Source of the DNA: Trebouxia sp. TZW2008
Lineage: Eukaryota; Chlorophyta; Trebouxiophyceae; Trebouxiales; Trebouxiaceae
DNA length: 64,000 nt
Direction: 5' to 3'
Assembly: GCA_002118135.1 (NCBI GenBank)
Contig: BDIU01000257.1
Coordinates: 1-64,000, forward strand
Each line of letters begins with the position of its first letter. Positions within the stretch are counted from its first letter, which is position 1. The position numbers and the translations under genes are program-made. Below are positions 33,501 to 44,092 of the stretch, in pieces. The notes under the pieces were generated by a model. That model searched no databases. It was given only the letters and a program-made list of their open reading frames with translations, and was not told where the DNA came from.

Positions 33501-36376
33501 TGGCATCAGCGCTTGCACTTCAAATGCTGAGAACCGTACCTTGAAGCTGGGGCCTTCTGGCTGGTCAACATTGAGAGGCTTCAAGTCACTGCGCCAGTCA
33601 TTTACCAATTTGTGGTGGTAGTTGTAGTTCTCCTGTGGCATCTTGGGAGGCTTGTCGTGGTGAGGCTGGTCCATGTGAACCACCTGCACACAGCTGGTGT
33701 CAGTCCAATGTGTTCTGGCAGAGTTTGAGACTCAAATGCTACTCGGGCATAAGAGTATCTGCGACACCACTCACACCAAAGCTGATGCACATGCCGCACA
33801 GAGTTTGGGATGTGGACTTTTCGACATATAAAACATAGAGTTGGGTATAAAATATAAAGTTGGGTAGGGATCCTGATGCAACTCACTGGTTTTCCCTTGC
33901 ATTTTGCTGGAAAATTCTCAACGTTGCACAACAACAGACCTGCTTTGTTGACAAAGCAATGCTGCAACTGCATGATGACAGTTCTGTCGATCTGACAATG
34001 AGCTCATGCACGGTTGCCTGCAATAGTCTTGCTTTCTGGGATTGCAATCATGCACACTACCAGCCTTGCATTCTTGACAGTGACATCATGTCGTTGCACA
34101 ACAACAGCTTTGCTATCTTGGAATTGAGAGTATGCAACTGCAACAACAGAGGGCATGTTCCCTTGACAAGAAGAAAGCTTATGCTGCGGGACATCTGCAT
34201 GTGCCATGAGTACTGTTATCACACCCATCTTGCAAGCACAATAAGCAACTTTTGGCAGATCATGTGTGTCCTGCTGACATGTGCCTTACATTACCATCAA
34301 TCAACACTCGCGTCAGCCCAAAGCAAATTTGCATGAAATGCAGCACGTCAACAGCCTTGTTTTCTTGATGCTTAGGTCATGCACTTGTGCCTCAAGAGCC
34401 TCACCTTCTTGAGGTTGAGGTCCACAACAGGGATGAAGTCCAAGGGGTGCGCATAGTGGTTGTCATCTGGGTTGCCGTTGCGGTAGTACATCCACAGCTG
34501 AATCAAGCGACCTTCACATGGAACCATGTGGACTGCACACAAACCAATCAGTCACCTGACTGCCATTCTGTGATGATTCAAGCAGCAAGAGAACTCATGC
34601 CACAGTTTGCAGGTTGGATGATGTATTGGCAGCAAACTTCAACATGGCCCACAGCAGTCGTGTACGTACTGTCTGCCCAAGGAAACAGCCTCAGACACAC
34701 ATGTCGTATCAAAGTGTTGTATCAGGGTCAAGTTCAAACTTCTAGGCAGTACTCAAGGTGATGGGTCTTTGGAATTTGGCTAGCTGGACACATGCTAACT
34801 CTGCAATCTAAACCCCCAGACATAAATCCTGAGCATGACTTTGTATCTTGTAATACTATAATATGATACGTGTGTCTGAGGATGAAACAGCCAATTTTGT
34901 CAATGCCCTCCAGCAGATGAGTCAGCCTTCTTAGCATGCACAGCATACACAACGCTCTGGTGATGCTTGGCATGAAGTGGCTGCAAGCAATGCATAGGAG
35001 TCTGATGATGTACAGCATGCAAACCGCGCATAGCATGCACATCTGCCTCAAGAAGCACAGCATGCTCAACATGCTCAGCATGCTCAACTCACAGCATGCC
35101 CAGCATCACTCACAGCATGCCCAGCATGCCTCACCTGACCAGGGGTCACATGCCACCAGATCAAAATCAGTCACACCCCTCAGCATCAGCTGCTGACCTT
35201 GGGGTCAGCCTTGGCAATGTTCTCAGCCAACAAATGATGCAGTGTGCACAGCGCTCACAGCATGCACAGCATGCCTCACCTGACCAGGGGTCACATGCCA
35301 CCAGGTCAACATCAGTCACGCCCCTCAGCTTCAGCTGCTCACGCACCTTGGGGTCAGCCTTAGCAATCTCCTCAGCCAGCAGACAGTCATCTGGGCTTGC
35401 CAAGGGTTCCACACCCTCAAGCTGCAGACAGATGACGCATCATAGGCAGCTTCAGTAACGCAAACTGTCAGGTCATCTTTTGATGAAGCGATAAGCCTCA
35501 GTCATCTCCTCAGCCAACAAGCAGTGATTGGGGCTTGCTAAGAATTTCACTTCCACGCGCTGCTGTCAGGTCGTTCATGAACTAAACTGTCAGCGCTGCG
35601 GTGTTTGAAGTCTTTGAAGGCAGCTGCTACCACATGCCAGTTTTGTGATGTTTCATGCAGCACACTTGTACCAACTGAAATGGGGTTGGCGACTCTGACT
35701 CTTTGTTGCACTCAATGCTGCATCACATTATCGTCAGCACTAAAACAATGACAGCAAGCCCATCAAATCTGCAGCACATGCCTGCAGAGGCACCAGGTGG
35801 CAGCCAGAGCATTGATTGGACAGTCATTGGGCGAATCTGTAGCACAATCGTGACTGACGCTCGCGCCATGCAATGCATATGCTGCGCCACCTTACCAATC
35901 ATCAAAGGTGACATACCTGCTTCCAAGAGGCGACTGTGGCATCAGAGCCAGCCAAGTCAAGGTAGACTTCATTCACAGGGGACTTTGGGAAGCATTGGAC
36001 AATGCAGTATGCTGTCCTGGCAGGCGTTTTGGATGTGTCAGCTTCATAGGCAAGCAGCTCAGCCTTGGAGGGCTCCTGCATGCCGAGCTCTGATATTTAG
36101 CAAGATCTGTAAAACGACGAGCCGTCCTCGAAGCGCGAGTGGGGTGACAGATGCTAAGCTCGAAGCGCAGGCACTTATAGCAACGCAGGTGTATATATCT
36201 TGTTGGTGATCAAGCACCGACACCAGGCCAGTGGTCACCTTCAGGGAGATGACATTGAATCTGAGAGCTTCAAGTTCGTGCTCACGTGCATATGCGCTGC
36301 ATGCTTGGCTGCAAGCCTTGATCTCGTCTGCGGTCAAGGCGTCGAGTGGATGGTCATATGACGGAGCTTTGACCAT
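27542..36376 (-). CDS. CuAO: Copper amine oxidase (primary amine oxidase)
   Basis: Twelve exons, all in phase: 36376-36239, 36075-35917, 35421-35280, 34532-34405, 33683-33540, 33043-32958, 31900-31686, 30603-30425, 29753-29556, 29160-28995, 28589-28390, 27943-27542; 718 aa. The enzyme deaminates primary amines to aldehydes with release of hydrogen peroxide and ammonia. The N2/N3 domains are recognisable ([34 protein letters not shown]). The catalytic domain has the base Asp303 in [10 protein letters not shown], the topaquinone precursor Tyr387 in VVNYEY, the copper ligands His438 and His440 in HHQHMF, and His605 in CFGLTH. Active-site order and length match the plant/bacterial family. No clear signal peptide. 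The C-terminus is extended by about 70 residues, with four GHAN/GHVN repeats and an Ala-rich end. Transcribed away from TRF4. Most introns hold exon echoes. Confidence 0.94.
28245..28315 (-). repeat. Echo of CuAO exon 11 (exon end plus donor side)
   Basis: Matches the end of exon 11 ([10 protein letters not shown] region; shared CTCCTGCAAGCC.GCCCCGC on the plus strand), downstream in the gene's own direction. Confidence 0.8.
29385..29475 (-). repeat. Echo of CuAO exon 9 (exon end)
   Basis: Repeats the [14 protein letters not shown] end of exon 9; the copy reads [16 protein letters not shown] and is followed by a GT-type donor side. The functional end is at 29556. Confidence 0.85.
29805..29945 (-). 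repeat. Echo of CuAO exon 9 (exon start)
   Basis: Repeats the acceptor and start of exon 9 (DGTIKYEIK and LTGEL..N) upstream of the functional exon, with a frameshift after about 15 codons. Confidence 0.82.
30165..30300 (-). repeat. Echo of CuAO exon 8 (exon end with topaquinone motif)
   Basis: Repeats the end of exon 8, including [14 protein letters not shown] and the donor GTATGCCC (functional: 30425). The copied part carries the active-site Tyr codon but not the rest of the exon. Confidence 0.88.
30685..30770 (-). repeat. Echo of CuAO exon 8 (exon start)
   Basis: Repeats the start of exon 8 around [11 protein letters not shown] as a decayed copy upstream of 30603. Confidence 0.7.
31370..31585 (-). 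repeat. Two echoes of CuAO exon 7 (exon end)
   Basis: Copies at about 31385-31440 and 31520-31585 repeat the end of exon 7 ([17 protein letters not shown] region) downstream of the functional exon. Confidence 0.82.
32125..32957 (-). repeat. Tandem array of CuAO exon 6 ends (107-bp unit)
   Basis: At least seven copies of the end of exon 6 ([12 protein letters not shown]), its GTACGC donor and about 60 bases of intron. The three nearest to the functional exon are regular, with the shared ATAAGGAAGTAATAG or ATAACGAAGTAATAG at 32701, 32808 and 32915, i.e. a 107-base period. Units further away (about 32133, 32244, 32355, 32470, 32641) are more diverged and differently spaced. Confidence 0.92.
33085..33180 (+). 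repeat. Dispersed repeat family B, copy 3
   Basis: Contains ATTTCATTCGTTTCAT, the core CAGACAGGCTCAGCAGGCCC and GGAGGAATCAACTGTCTC. Intron 5 of CuAO, opposite strand to the gene. Confidence 0.82.
33418..33484. repeat. CACTCA hexanucleotide microsatellite
   Basis: About eleven perfect CACTCA units about 55 bases beyond the CuAO exon 5 donor, within intron 5. Confidence 0.95.
35090..35240 (-). repeat. Echo of CuAO exon 3 (exon end plus donor) in a CAGCATGC-rich array
   Basis: 35135-35235 repeats the end of exon 3 ([13 protein letters not shown] to DPWS and the GTGAGGC donor), downstream of the functional exon. Around 35020-35125 the simple motif CAGCATGC/CAGCATGCTC recurs. Confidence 0.88.
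35480..35565 (-). repeat. Echo of CuAO exon 3 (exon start)
   Basis: Repeats the start of exon 3 ([14 protein letters not shown] region) upstream of the functional exon at 35421. Confidence 0.82.
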
Positions 36377-37000
36377 GGCGAGACTGCAGGGGGACACAGC
36401 AAGCCTGTCGGGGCGGGATTTTGCATGTCGGAGCTTGTCACATCGATCGTTGTCAAGAACGCTACTATACAACCGTTTCCGAAAGCTTCAAGTCACCAAA
36501 CAAAGCTTGAGACTAGAGTCTCCGGCATGCGCTGCCTTACCCGGTCTATCCTCCGAGCACGAGCCTATGGGCTTGACAGGAGGCAGCAAATAGACCCGAT
36601 TGCTTCCTTCACTGCTGCAAAAGCACGGATCACTCCGCCAGCATGCGGATCATCGCTAAGCTGGACAAGTTGATCTTGCGTTTTGCGCCCTTCCTTGTTC
36701 GTTTCATACTTTCGGCCCCTCACGTGAACTCGTAAAGTTCGTAAACGTTCGTAATCACGCAGCAGGTCGCGCACGATGCACGATCAGCGTGGTACGGTCA
36801 GCGAAGATCGCGCAACGTAAACGGTCTCGGAGCAAGGCTGGTGCTGCAAGGCTTGGTCAGCGCATCGACATCGGCCGCAAGTCAGGACCCAGGTCTCAAA
36901 AAGTGAGCACCTGCACATCGTGGCCATGTGGCAACCGCAGCACATGCAGGCGACATTCAGCACAGCACTTTGAAAGTGCAGCCCTGTGCTATTGCCGAGC
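36377..37000. promoter_or_regulatory. Divergent promoter region of CuAO and TRF4
   Basis: About 624 bases separate the two divergent start codons. The stretch has more CG dinucleotides than neighbouring introns and contains GTTCGTAAACGTTCGTAA (36738-36755), a short direct repeat. No clear TATA box on either strand. Confidence 0.6.
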
Positions 37001-40000
37001 ATGGCTTTGGAGAGGCTGCCCTTCGGAGGTGAAGAGTTTGTGTATGACACGCTTTCAAGTCTCGGCAGCGCCTTCACAATTGGCAGCCGAGCTATACCAG
37101 AGCTTCAGCCTGTCGATACGATCAACAGGCAGCAGTTTCCCAAGCCTGCAGCCCCTGCTGCGCAATCTGCAGCGGTGAACGCAAGCGCTGAAGCAACATC
37201 AGCGAGTACTGCTGAGACGTTGCACCCCAGCACTACGCCTCCAGCTCCAGACAAGCCCGCAGAACGGTTCATATCACTACCTGACTCTCCAAAGGCATCA
37301 GCAGCTGCAGTCAGTCCTCCCCCAGCTCGGCCTTTCAGCAGGACCAATGCAGATGATGTTGGAGAGCCCAGTACCAGCGGACAGGACCTGCCCTGGAACC
37401 AGGCATCTGCGTACATCAACAGTCCTTTGCTGCGTCTCCACACAGGTCAAACAGCACTTTCCTCATCAGCACTTGCCACACATCTCACACATGCGCAGGC
37501 ATTACATCTATCATTTCCGTTACAATGCGACTTGGCAGAGCTCTCAGCGTGTGACAATGCATCATAGCAGAGACAAGCACTAACTTCCATACTTTGCCCT
37601 GTGAACATGTACAGATACAGATGACTGTATGGGTATGTTGAGGCGTCTGCAATGTGCTACAGTACATGTGAGCACTAATCGCTGGCAGAGACCGTCAATG
37701 AATCCACACCTGCTCAAACCTGCAGAAATTGTGGAGTTCTGCCGATTTCTTGAGCCTACAGCAGAAGAGGCAGCGACTCGAGAGGCTGCCACACAGAGGA
37801 TCCGCCAGGCCATCATTGAACTCTATGCCAATGCATCTGTCCAAGTGTTTGGCTCATTTGTCACAGGTTGGTGTGCATGATCGTGCACATGCTAGCCTTT
37901 GCAACATGTCTACTTGCATCACAATGCATAAATTAGCCTCTGTCACATATTGACTTTGGCTACATTGTCACAGGTCAGCTTGCAGCACCACGCGTTGATC
38001 AGCTTGTATGACAGGACTGCTTGCGCCATCATGCATGAATACGCCATTGTTGAGTGCTGACTTTGCTTCATTCTATTTCATTTGTTCTAGACGTATGCTA
38101 GACAGGCTCAGCAGGCCCAGCTAGGTATGTACTGGAGCAACCAATTGTGTCCAACCAATTCAGTCCTGTGCTATCTTGCTTGCACTTGCACATATCAGCC
38201 TGTGCACACTGCCCCTCCACATTGCATTTGTAGCCTGCGTACATCTACATACACGCTGGCATAAGGCTATAAGGGAAACCTTGTGCCACAGGGTGTATTG
38301 TCTTCTAAAGACTGTGCTCTGACATGCGGCCCAATCAGCTTGCACCCCTGTGCGGTGCACCTGTTGCCCAACACACGCTTCTGAATGCAGCTGCACCTGC
38401 TGATAAATGCAAGCATGTTGATGTAAGCAAAGCCTCAAGCTGCAGCTGTCTTTGTCTTGTCCAGTCTGCGTCTACAGACATCTTGCTGTCACATGCAGTG
38501 CATTCCTCTCAGCTGCGCCAACTGATAGCTTCCTGCATGGTCGCAGGTCTGTACTTGCCGACTAGTGACATCGATCTGGTGGTGCTGAACAGTGGTGCTG
38601 GTGATGTTGTCACTGCTCTCAGGGCTCTCAGCAGTAAGCTTAGCAGAGCCGGCTTGGCCAAGAACATACAAGTGAGCACTGCACGACTCCAAGATTGCTT
38701 CTGTTGCTCCTTTACATTCTGAACCGTGGGCTTTGATTGATGACGATGATGAATCAAGCTGACATCTGGTTGCTGACCCTTAGTCAGGAGCAACATGCTG
38801 ATGATCAGTTTGACATCTGCTCTGTCTCCTTGACATAAGACCAACACTGTGCAGTCAGGAGCAACACGCTGATGGTCAAGCTGACATCTGCTCTGTCGGC
38901 CTGACACAAGACTAACGCTGCACAGTCAGAGTGCTGACGCGCAAGCGCAATGTCTTCAGACACTCTTTTGCCCAAGTTTGAAAAGCGCAACAGCAGACTA
39001 CTCGTCAGCAATCAGACCACTGATCACCAGAAGACTGATGACATCTGCCTGTCATGGTGCTGTCAGCATCAGCAATCACCTAAGAGATGTCAGCAAAGCA
39101 TCTGCTCTTTCAAGCTGTGTTGAATGGCAGAGTCATGCAGCACACCATGCCTCTTCTTAACAGCAGACTACTTTTCAGCAATCACACCACTGAACACCAG
39201 AAGAATGACGACATTCTCCTGTCATGGGACTGCCAGCATTTAGCAATCATCTCAGAGCTATCAGCAAAGTATCTGCTCCTTCAAGCTGTGTTGAATGGCA
39301 GAGTCATGCAGCACATCGTACCTATACTGACTGCTTTTCCCACCACTCCTCCCCTGCATCAACCCCTTCTCAGAGCCCTGGTAATTTTGCTGTCACAGCT
39401 GTTCTCGCTCTTGTATCTTGGCTATCTATCTCTTGCGGCTTGAGATCTAGCTGCCGCTGCTGTTGCAGGTACTAGTCAAGGCAAAGATTCCATCATCAAA
39501 TTTGCAGTTGGCTTTGTACCAGGCTTCCTTGTTGTTGCAGGTAGTAGCCAAGGCAAAGGTGCCCATCATCAAGTTTGTGGAGGCGCAGAGCAACATAGAC
39601 TTTGACATCAGCTTTGATGTTGCAAACGGCCCAGTAGCAGCTGGCTTTGTGCGGGACCTCATGGACAGCCTACCACCCATGAAACCACTGGTGCTGGTGC
39701 TCAAGATCTTTCTGCAGCAGCGTAGTTTCAATGAGGTACTTCACAGTCCTTTTACGTCATCCTGAGTCAACAGGGCCTTGAGTTGACAGCTGACAGGGTA
39801 TCGGCTGATGTTTGCACCAAGTTCCAACAACCGCATTGCATGATGTGTGAGGAGATTCTGACATTGTGACATGCTGTGCTTTTGTTCAACATAGATGCCT
39901 GACAGTCAACAGTGTTGGCTGCCATATTGTCAGACAACCTATCTCGAGCAAGGTCAGTGTAAGTGATGATGTGTGTCTCATGATGCCATGCAGTAGGTTG

Positions 40001-43000
40001 AAGGCATGTTGACAGTGTCAGCTGGTACCTTGTTGACTACCACTCAGCTTGCATATAGCCTCACAAGGGCATGTCATTGTGCCCTACCGACAGTGCAATG
40101 CAGCATGACAGGTCAAAATAGCAGTAGGCATGCAAGCTCACAATTTGGTCTGATTCTATTTGGCAGATCTGAATTCAAAGTTGTATGTTCATTTATGCAG
40201 CAGATATGGTTCTCACGCCAACCGTGATACGATGACGGTGACATTGAAGACAAAGTCTTTTCACTCATGCGTCGAGAGTGACCTCAGGACGTTGTCTTTG
40301 ATTGGGCAATCAATCCAGTAGCATGCAAGTGAAGAGTGATATTTAAGCTGTTGAGTGTAGATGCACCGATTCTAGAATGACTTGGAATGTGTTTGCAGGT
40401 GTATCAAGGTGGCATTGGTTCATATGCCTTATTCACCATGGTGGCCGCATTCCTATTGCTGCATCCCTCAAGGCACCCTAACCATGGCTCAAGTCACAGA
40501 GCAGGTAGGCCAAGATTTTGCTGACATACAATGCTGCTGCTGTGAAAGTATTGACACCATGTTCTGCGTGCACTGAGCTAGAGTTTAGGCAGGTCATTGT
40601 ATGCTGACATGTATTGCTGCTGGCCATTACCTGCTTGAGCGGATCAATCATGAAGTGCTGCCTTCCTGCTGCTGCATCCCTCAGGACACCCGTCACATGG
40701 GTCAAGTCACAGAGCAGGTATGTCACTGTTGTGTTGGCTTGCGTTTCTACTATGCATTGTGCTGTGATGTACAAAGCACAATGCATAGTATGCACCAACC
40801 TGATGTAACCCATTCAGGTTGGTGTATATGGCTGATATGCATCACTGCTGGGAGCTTATGACTGCAGTCTCTGCATGCATTTAGGCACAGGACACGTGGT
40901 TGGTATGTTGACTTGCCTGCAGCTAATTGGTTTGTCAGAAACCAATTGGCTGTTGTCTGACATGCTTTCAGCCCTACAGCATGTATGTGATTGCTACTCT
41001 GAAAGGCAAAGGGGGCAGGGTGGCCACTGGGGCTACAAGCACCTTCCAAGCAAGCGTAAGCTCAGTAAACCACATTCAAATCGTTTGCCACGCGCTGCAT
41101 TGTTCTGTTTGTCGTCAAGACATCTAGAGCATGCGCTGTGTAAGCAGACCCTGACAAGATTGGCTGTCCCAACCTTGGCCGTTTCCTTTCAGAACTGCTT
41201 GGTTCTCCCTTTCAGTGTGTGCAGATGTCTGATGCAGTCACAGTCATCAGCTGGTTTGCTGACGCGCTAAGCTGTGACATCTTGAGCACTACAGCAGTAC
41301 CTGCTTCTGACTGTGGCAGCATCAAACATCCACACATTCTTGGGTACAGAGATTGCTGCTATCACAACCAGCTGTGATTGCTTGGCCGGTTTAGGCTTAT
41401 ACTTCTGAGCATGAGTGAGACGCAGCTCTTGCATTGCACTTCTTTTGTGGCTTGCCTGTTTGCAGCTGGGACAGCAAGCATGCATGCGCCAAAACAAGCA
41501 TGCTTGCGTGATCATTATAACCCTGTTGCATCTGTTAGCTGTGTAGCTGATGTTGCCTGTGGCTGTGCCGCAGTTGACTTGAAATCAAGTCACCCTTGAA
41601 GTCGCAAACTCCTTTGGTTTGACTGTGCCATTTGGTAGTCTGCTAGGATAAAACCAAGTGATGCCTGCAGTATGAGAGTGTCCTCATGATTTTGTCACCA
41701 GTGTGCTGCAAATGAACTGGAGCTGATCAACGGCATGTTTGCGGCAGACTTGTTTTTGTTTGTCTGTTTGGGCGTTTACACGTCACAGAGGAAAGGGGCA
41801 TCAGCTGCAGTCATACCAGCAGCTTCACTGTATAACGTTGTTGAGCCTCCGTCTTTTTTATGGTTCACTGAAGCGAACTCACGCCTGACCTTGAAGGGTA
41901 TGCTCGACTCATCACCTTGACTTAGTTGATAGTTGCTGTGCAGGTGACTTGGAGCCAAGTCTTGGCGTGCTTCTGGCAGACTTCTTCCGCCTGTTTGGCC
42001 GTTCACTGAACATAGAAGAAGTGGGCATTAGCTGCAGTCACGGCGGCAGCTTCTACAACAAGCTGGACGCTGAGAAAGAGCAGCCTCAGAAGCTTTGGAT
42101 GCTGTCTGTTGAAGACCCTGCTGACGCAACCAATGACCTGACAAAAGGCTCATGGAATATCAATATGGTGAGCTTTCAACACATGCAAGTGTGAGCATAT
42201 CCTCTCGATCATCTTGCAACTGCTGGTGGCACTCATGACGTCTGCCGACATTCCTCTGCACATATAATGGGCAATGATTGCAAGGATTTCTGCATGTGAT
42301 CAGCGCATGGCCTGAACAATCCAGTAAAGATATCCTATTCAACAAATTCAAACATGCCTTTGGTCAAAACCCTTGTTGCAGATCTATATTCAATGCATCT
42401 TGCTTGCTACCATTGCCCAGAGAGTTTACACGCAGCTTTGGGCAATTCTCTCACCAGTCTGTGCATTGCAATGCCAAGAGATGCACATGCCATTAGCTGC
42501 GTCTTGTCCGCTTGCAGATCAAGCAAGCTTGGGACTTTGCTTACCAGCAGTTGACTGCACCCTCAGACCCTTCAGAGTCCCTGCTAGAGCGCATCATCCG
42601 AGTGGACACCGTCTTGTTGGACCGCCCCCGCCCTCAAGACCCTGGAGTGCCTGAACAGCTGGAAGAGCAAGTCAGAGACGAAGTGTATCACAGATCTGAG
42701 CACCATTTGTCCCATAAGGAGCACAGAGCACGCAAGAGCAGCACTCAGGACAGGAACAGAGACAGGGACAGGCATAGGGTTAGCAAGCACAGGAGCAAAC
42801 GGCGACACAGGGAAAGGAGTGCAGAATATGCAGATGATGGTGACGAGCCAGCTGTGGCAGCTCTGGCGGATGAAGATGAGGAAAGGGGTCATAGATCTAG
42901 CAAGCAAGGTGATGGCAGAAGTCGCAGGTCAAGTGATGGGGATCAGCACGCCTCGCATTTGCGTCATAGAGAAAGGTCGTCCAAACACAGGAAGTCTGAC

Positions 43001-43069
43001 AGACATAGGTCAAGTAGAGAAGTGTCACCTTCAGATGCCCGTAGGTCAAAACACATCCGCTTTGATTGA
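37001..43069 (+). CDS. TRF4: Non-canonical poly(A) polymerase, TRF4/PAPD5 type
   Basis: Seven exons in phase: 37001-37445, 37615-37866, 38547-38671, 39541-39735, 40399-40504, 41944-42167, 42518-43069; 632 aa. The first about 170 residues are Ala/Ser/Pro-rich and disordered. The nucleotidyltransferase domain follows: PHLLKPAEIVEF and VFGSFVTG, the metal-binding pair D240-I-D242 in LPTSDIDLVV, and the third acidic site in NIDFDISFD (294-300). The PAP-associated core has SYALFTMVAAFLLLHP and LGVLLADFFRLFGR with GISCSHGG. TRF4 proteins add short A tails to aberrant nuclear RNAs so that the exosome degrades them. The C-terminal about 120 residues are an Arg/Ser/His-rich tail (RNRDRDRHR, HRERSSKHRKS) ending KHIRFD, likely an RNA- or splicing-factor-binding region. 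Transcribed divergently from CuAO. Confidence 0.93.
38070..38165 (+). repeat. Dispersed repeat family B, copy 4
   Basis: Contains CTATTTCATTTGTTCTAGAC, the core TAGACAGGCTCAGCAGGCCC and ACTGGAGCAACCAATTGTG. Intron 2 of TRF4. Confidence 0.82.
38745..39330. repeat. Two tandem arrays in TRF4 intron 3
   Basis: About 38750-38930 holds three units around GACATCTGCTCTGTC and AGTCAGGAGCAACA. About 38989-39156 and 39162-39327 are two copies of a unit of about 170 bases sharing AGCTGTGTTGAATGGCAGAG and TCATGCAGCACA. The arrays are purely intronic; I do not see a coding match to a TRF4 exon. Confidence 0.75.
39468..39516 (+). repeat. Echo of TRF4 exon 4 (acceptor plus exon start)
   Basis: GTACTAGTCAAGGCAAAGAT parallels the start of exon 4 at 39541 (GTAGTAGCCAAGGCAAAGGT); both follow TGTTGCAG. 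The copy ends after about 40 bases. Confidence 0.8.
40640..40722 (+). repeat. Echo of TRF4 exon 5 (exon end plus donor)
   Basis: Repeats the end of exon 5 (CTGCATCCCTCA, then GGTCAAGTCACAGAGCAG followed by GTATG). The functional donor is at 40504. Confidence 0.85.
41700..41910 (+). repeat. Echo of TRF4 exon 6 (exon start)
   Basis: Decayed copy of the first about 130 bases of exon 6, with similarity over GGCAGACTTG, TGTCTGTTTGGGCGTT and GGCATCAGCTGCAGTCA. The functional exon starts at 41944. Confidence 0.8.
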
Positions 43070-44092
43070 AGGGCTTTCTGGCTGATCAAAACGCCATGTT
43101 GGACTTCAGCTGATTGGTTTCAAGAGTGACACAAGTTGTGTTCAGCATCGCCCAGCTGCAGCTTGTCATTTGACGGGCAGTTCATTTGTAACTGTCAGTA
43201 ATCAGGAAATTGTGTTGACACGTATATGTACCCAGATTGGGATTTGAATTTCATCAGCATGCCAGCGATATTGCTGGCAGCCTTGTTGAAGCTTGTATGA
43301 GCTGCTCTGGCGTACTACCAATCCTCCAGCAAGATTCTTTTCTAGGAAACACCCTGATCAGCTCAATCATGATGTCAGTCGTCCAATCCAAAGCTGTGCT
43401 ATGCCAGCACATCTTTTGCAAGGTAAATGAATGTTGAAATTGGCCTATGTGGTGCTTTCCTTGGATTGCGGTAGCTAAGGTCATTTTAAATTTTGACACT
43501 ATAGTTTAGGTGCCTTTGCTGCATGCAACTTGGCAAAGAGCAAAAAAGCATAGCTATCTGCCTGAGCAACCGCCTCATGTCCCTGCAATCAATATGCTGG
43601 CCGTGAAGCCATTGGTGTACTGCTGCGGCATTTTTGGTCAGCGAAGCCCGTCTGCATGCAGCAGGTCGTTGTTGGACGCTCAGTAGGGTTTTGAGTTAGG
43701 GTTCAGCAAAATTGGTTGACTTGTACTTTATGCACTATTGCAAGAGGCTGTTACACCAGAGTAAAGGCCTTTCACGAAAGCAATTCTACGACTTACGGCC
43801 GGGGCTGTGCAGAGAGCAGCAGCCGTACTGGCTCAGAAGCACGGACAGCTCTCCGGTCGATTGCACTGGACAGTTTTGCTGGTCTATAGTGTTCTCCAGG
43901 TCACGATCTATTGGAGGCAGAGCCAGACTGAGGCATAGGAGGCTAGTTGTTTACTCGTAAGGTGATAGATTCACCGACAAGCGCGTCTCAGCTGGTGTCA
44001 GAGCAGCCGCGGCAAGCTTGGTAGTCATACAAGGGCTCACACGAACCTGTCTGGGCTGGTTCAGTGGGCTGGTGAGGTGAGCTGAAGTGATT
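43070..44092. other. Intergenic between TRF4 and the GATA-like gene
   Basis: Should contain the TRF4 3' UTR and the promoter of the GATA-like gene. From about 43780 to 44060 the sequence becomes richer in CG dinucleotides, as in the other two promoter regions. I see no further coding exon. Confidence 0.5.

Noticed and set aside
35020..35130. CAGCATGC-type repeats resembling a CRISPR-like array of short repeats.
   Set aside because: There are no regular spacers, the units are 8-15 bases and overlap, and the host is a eukaryote. It is simple-sequence DNA.
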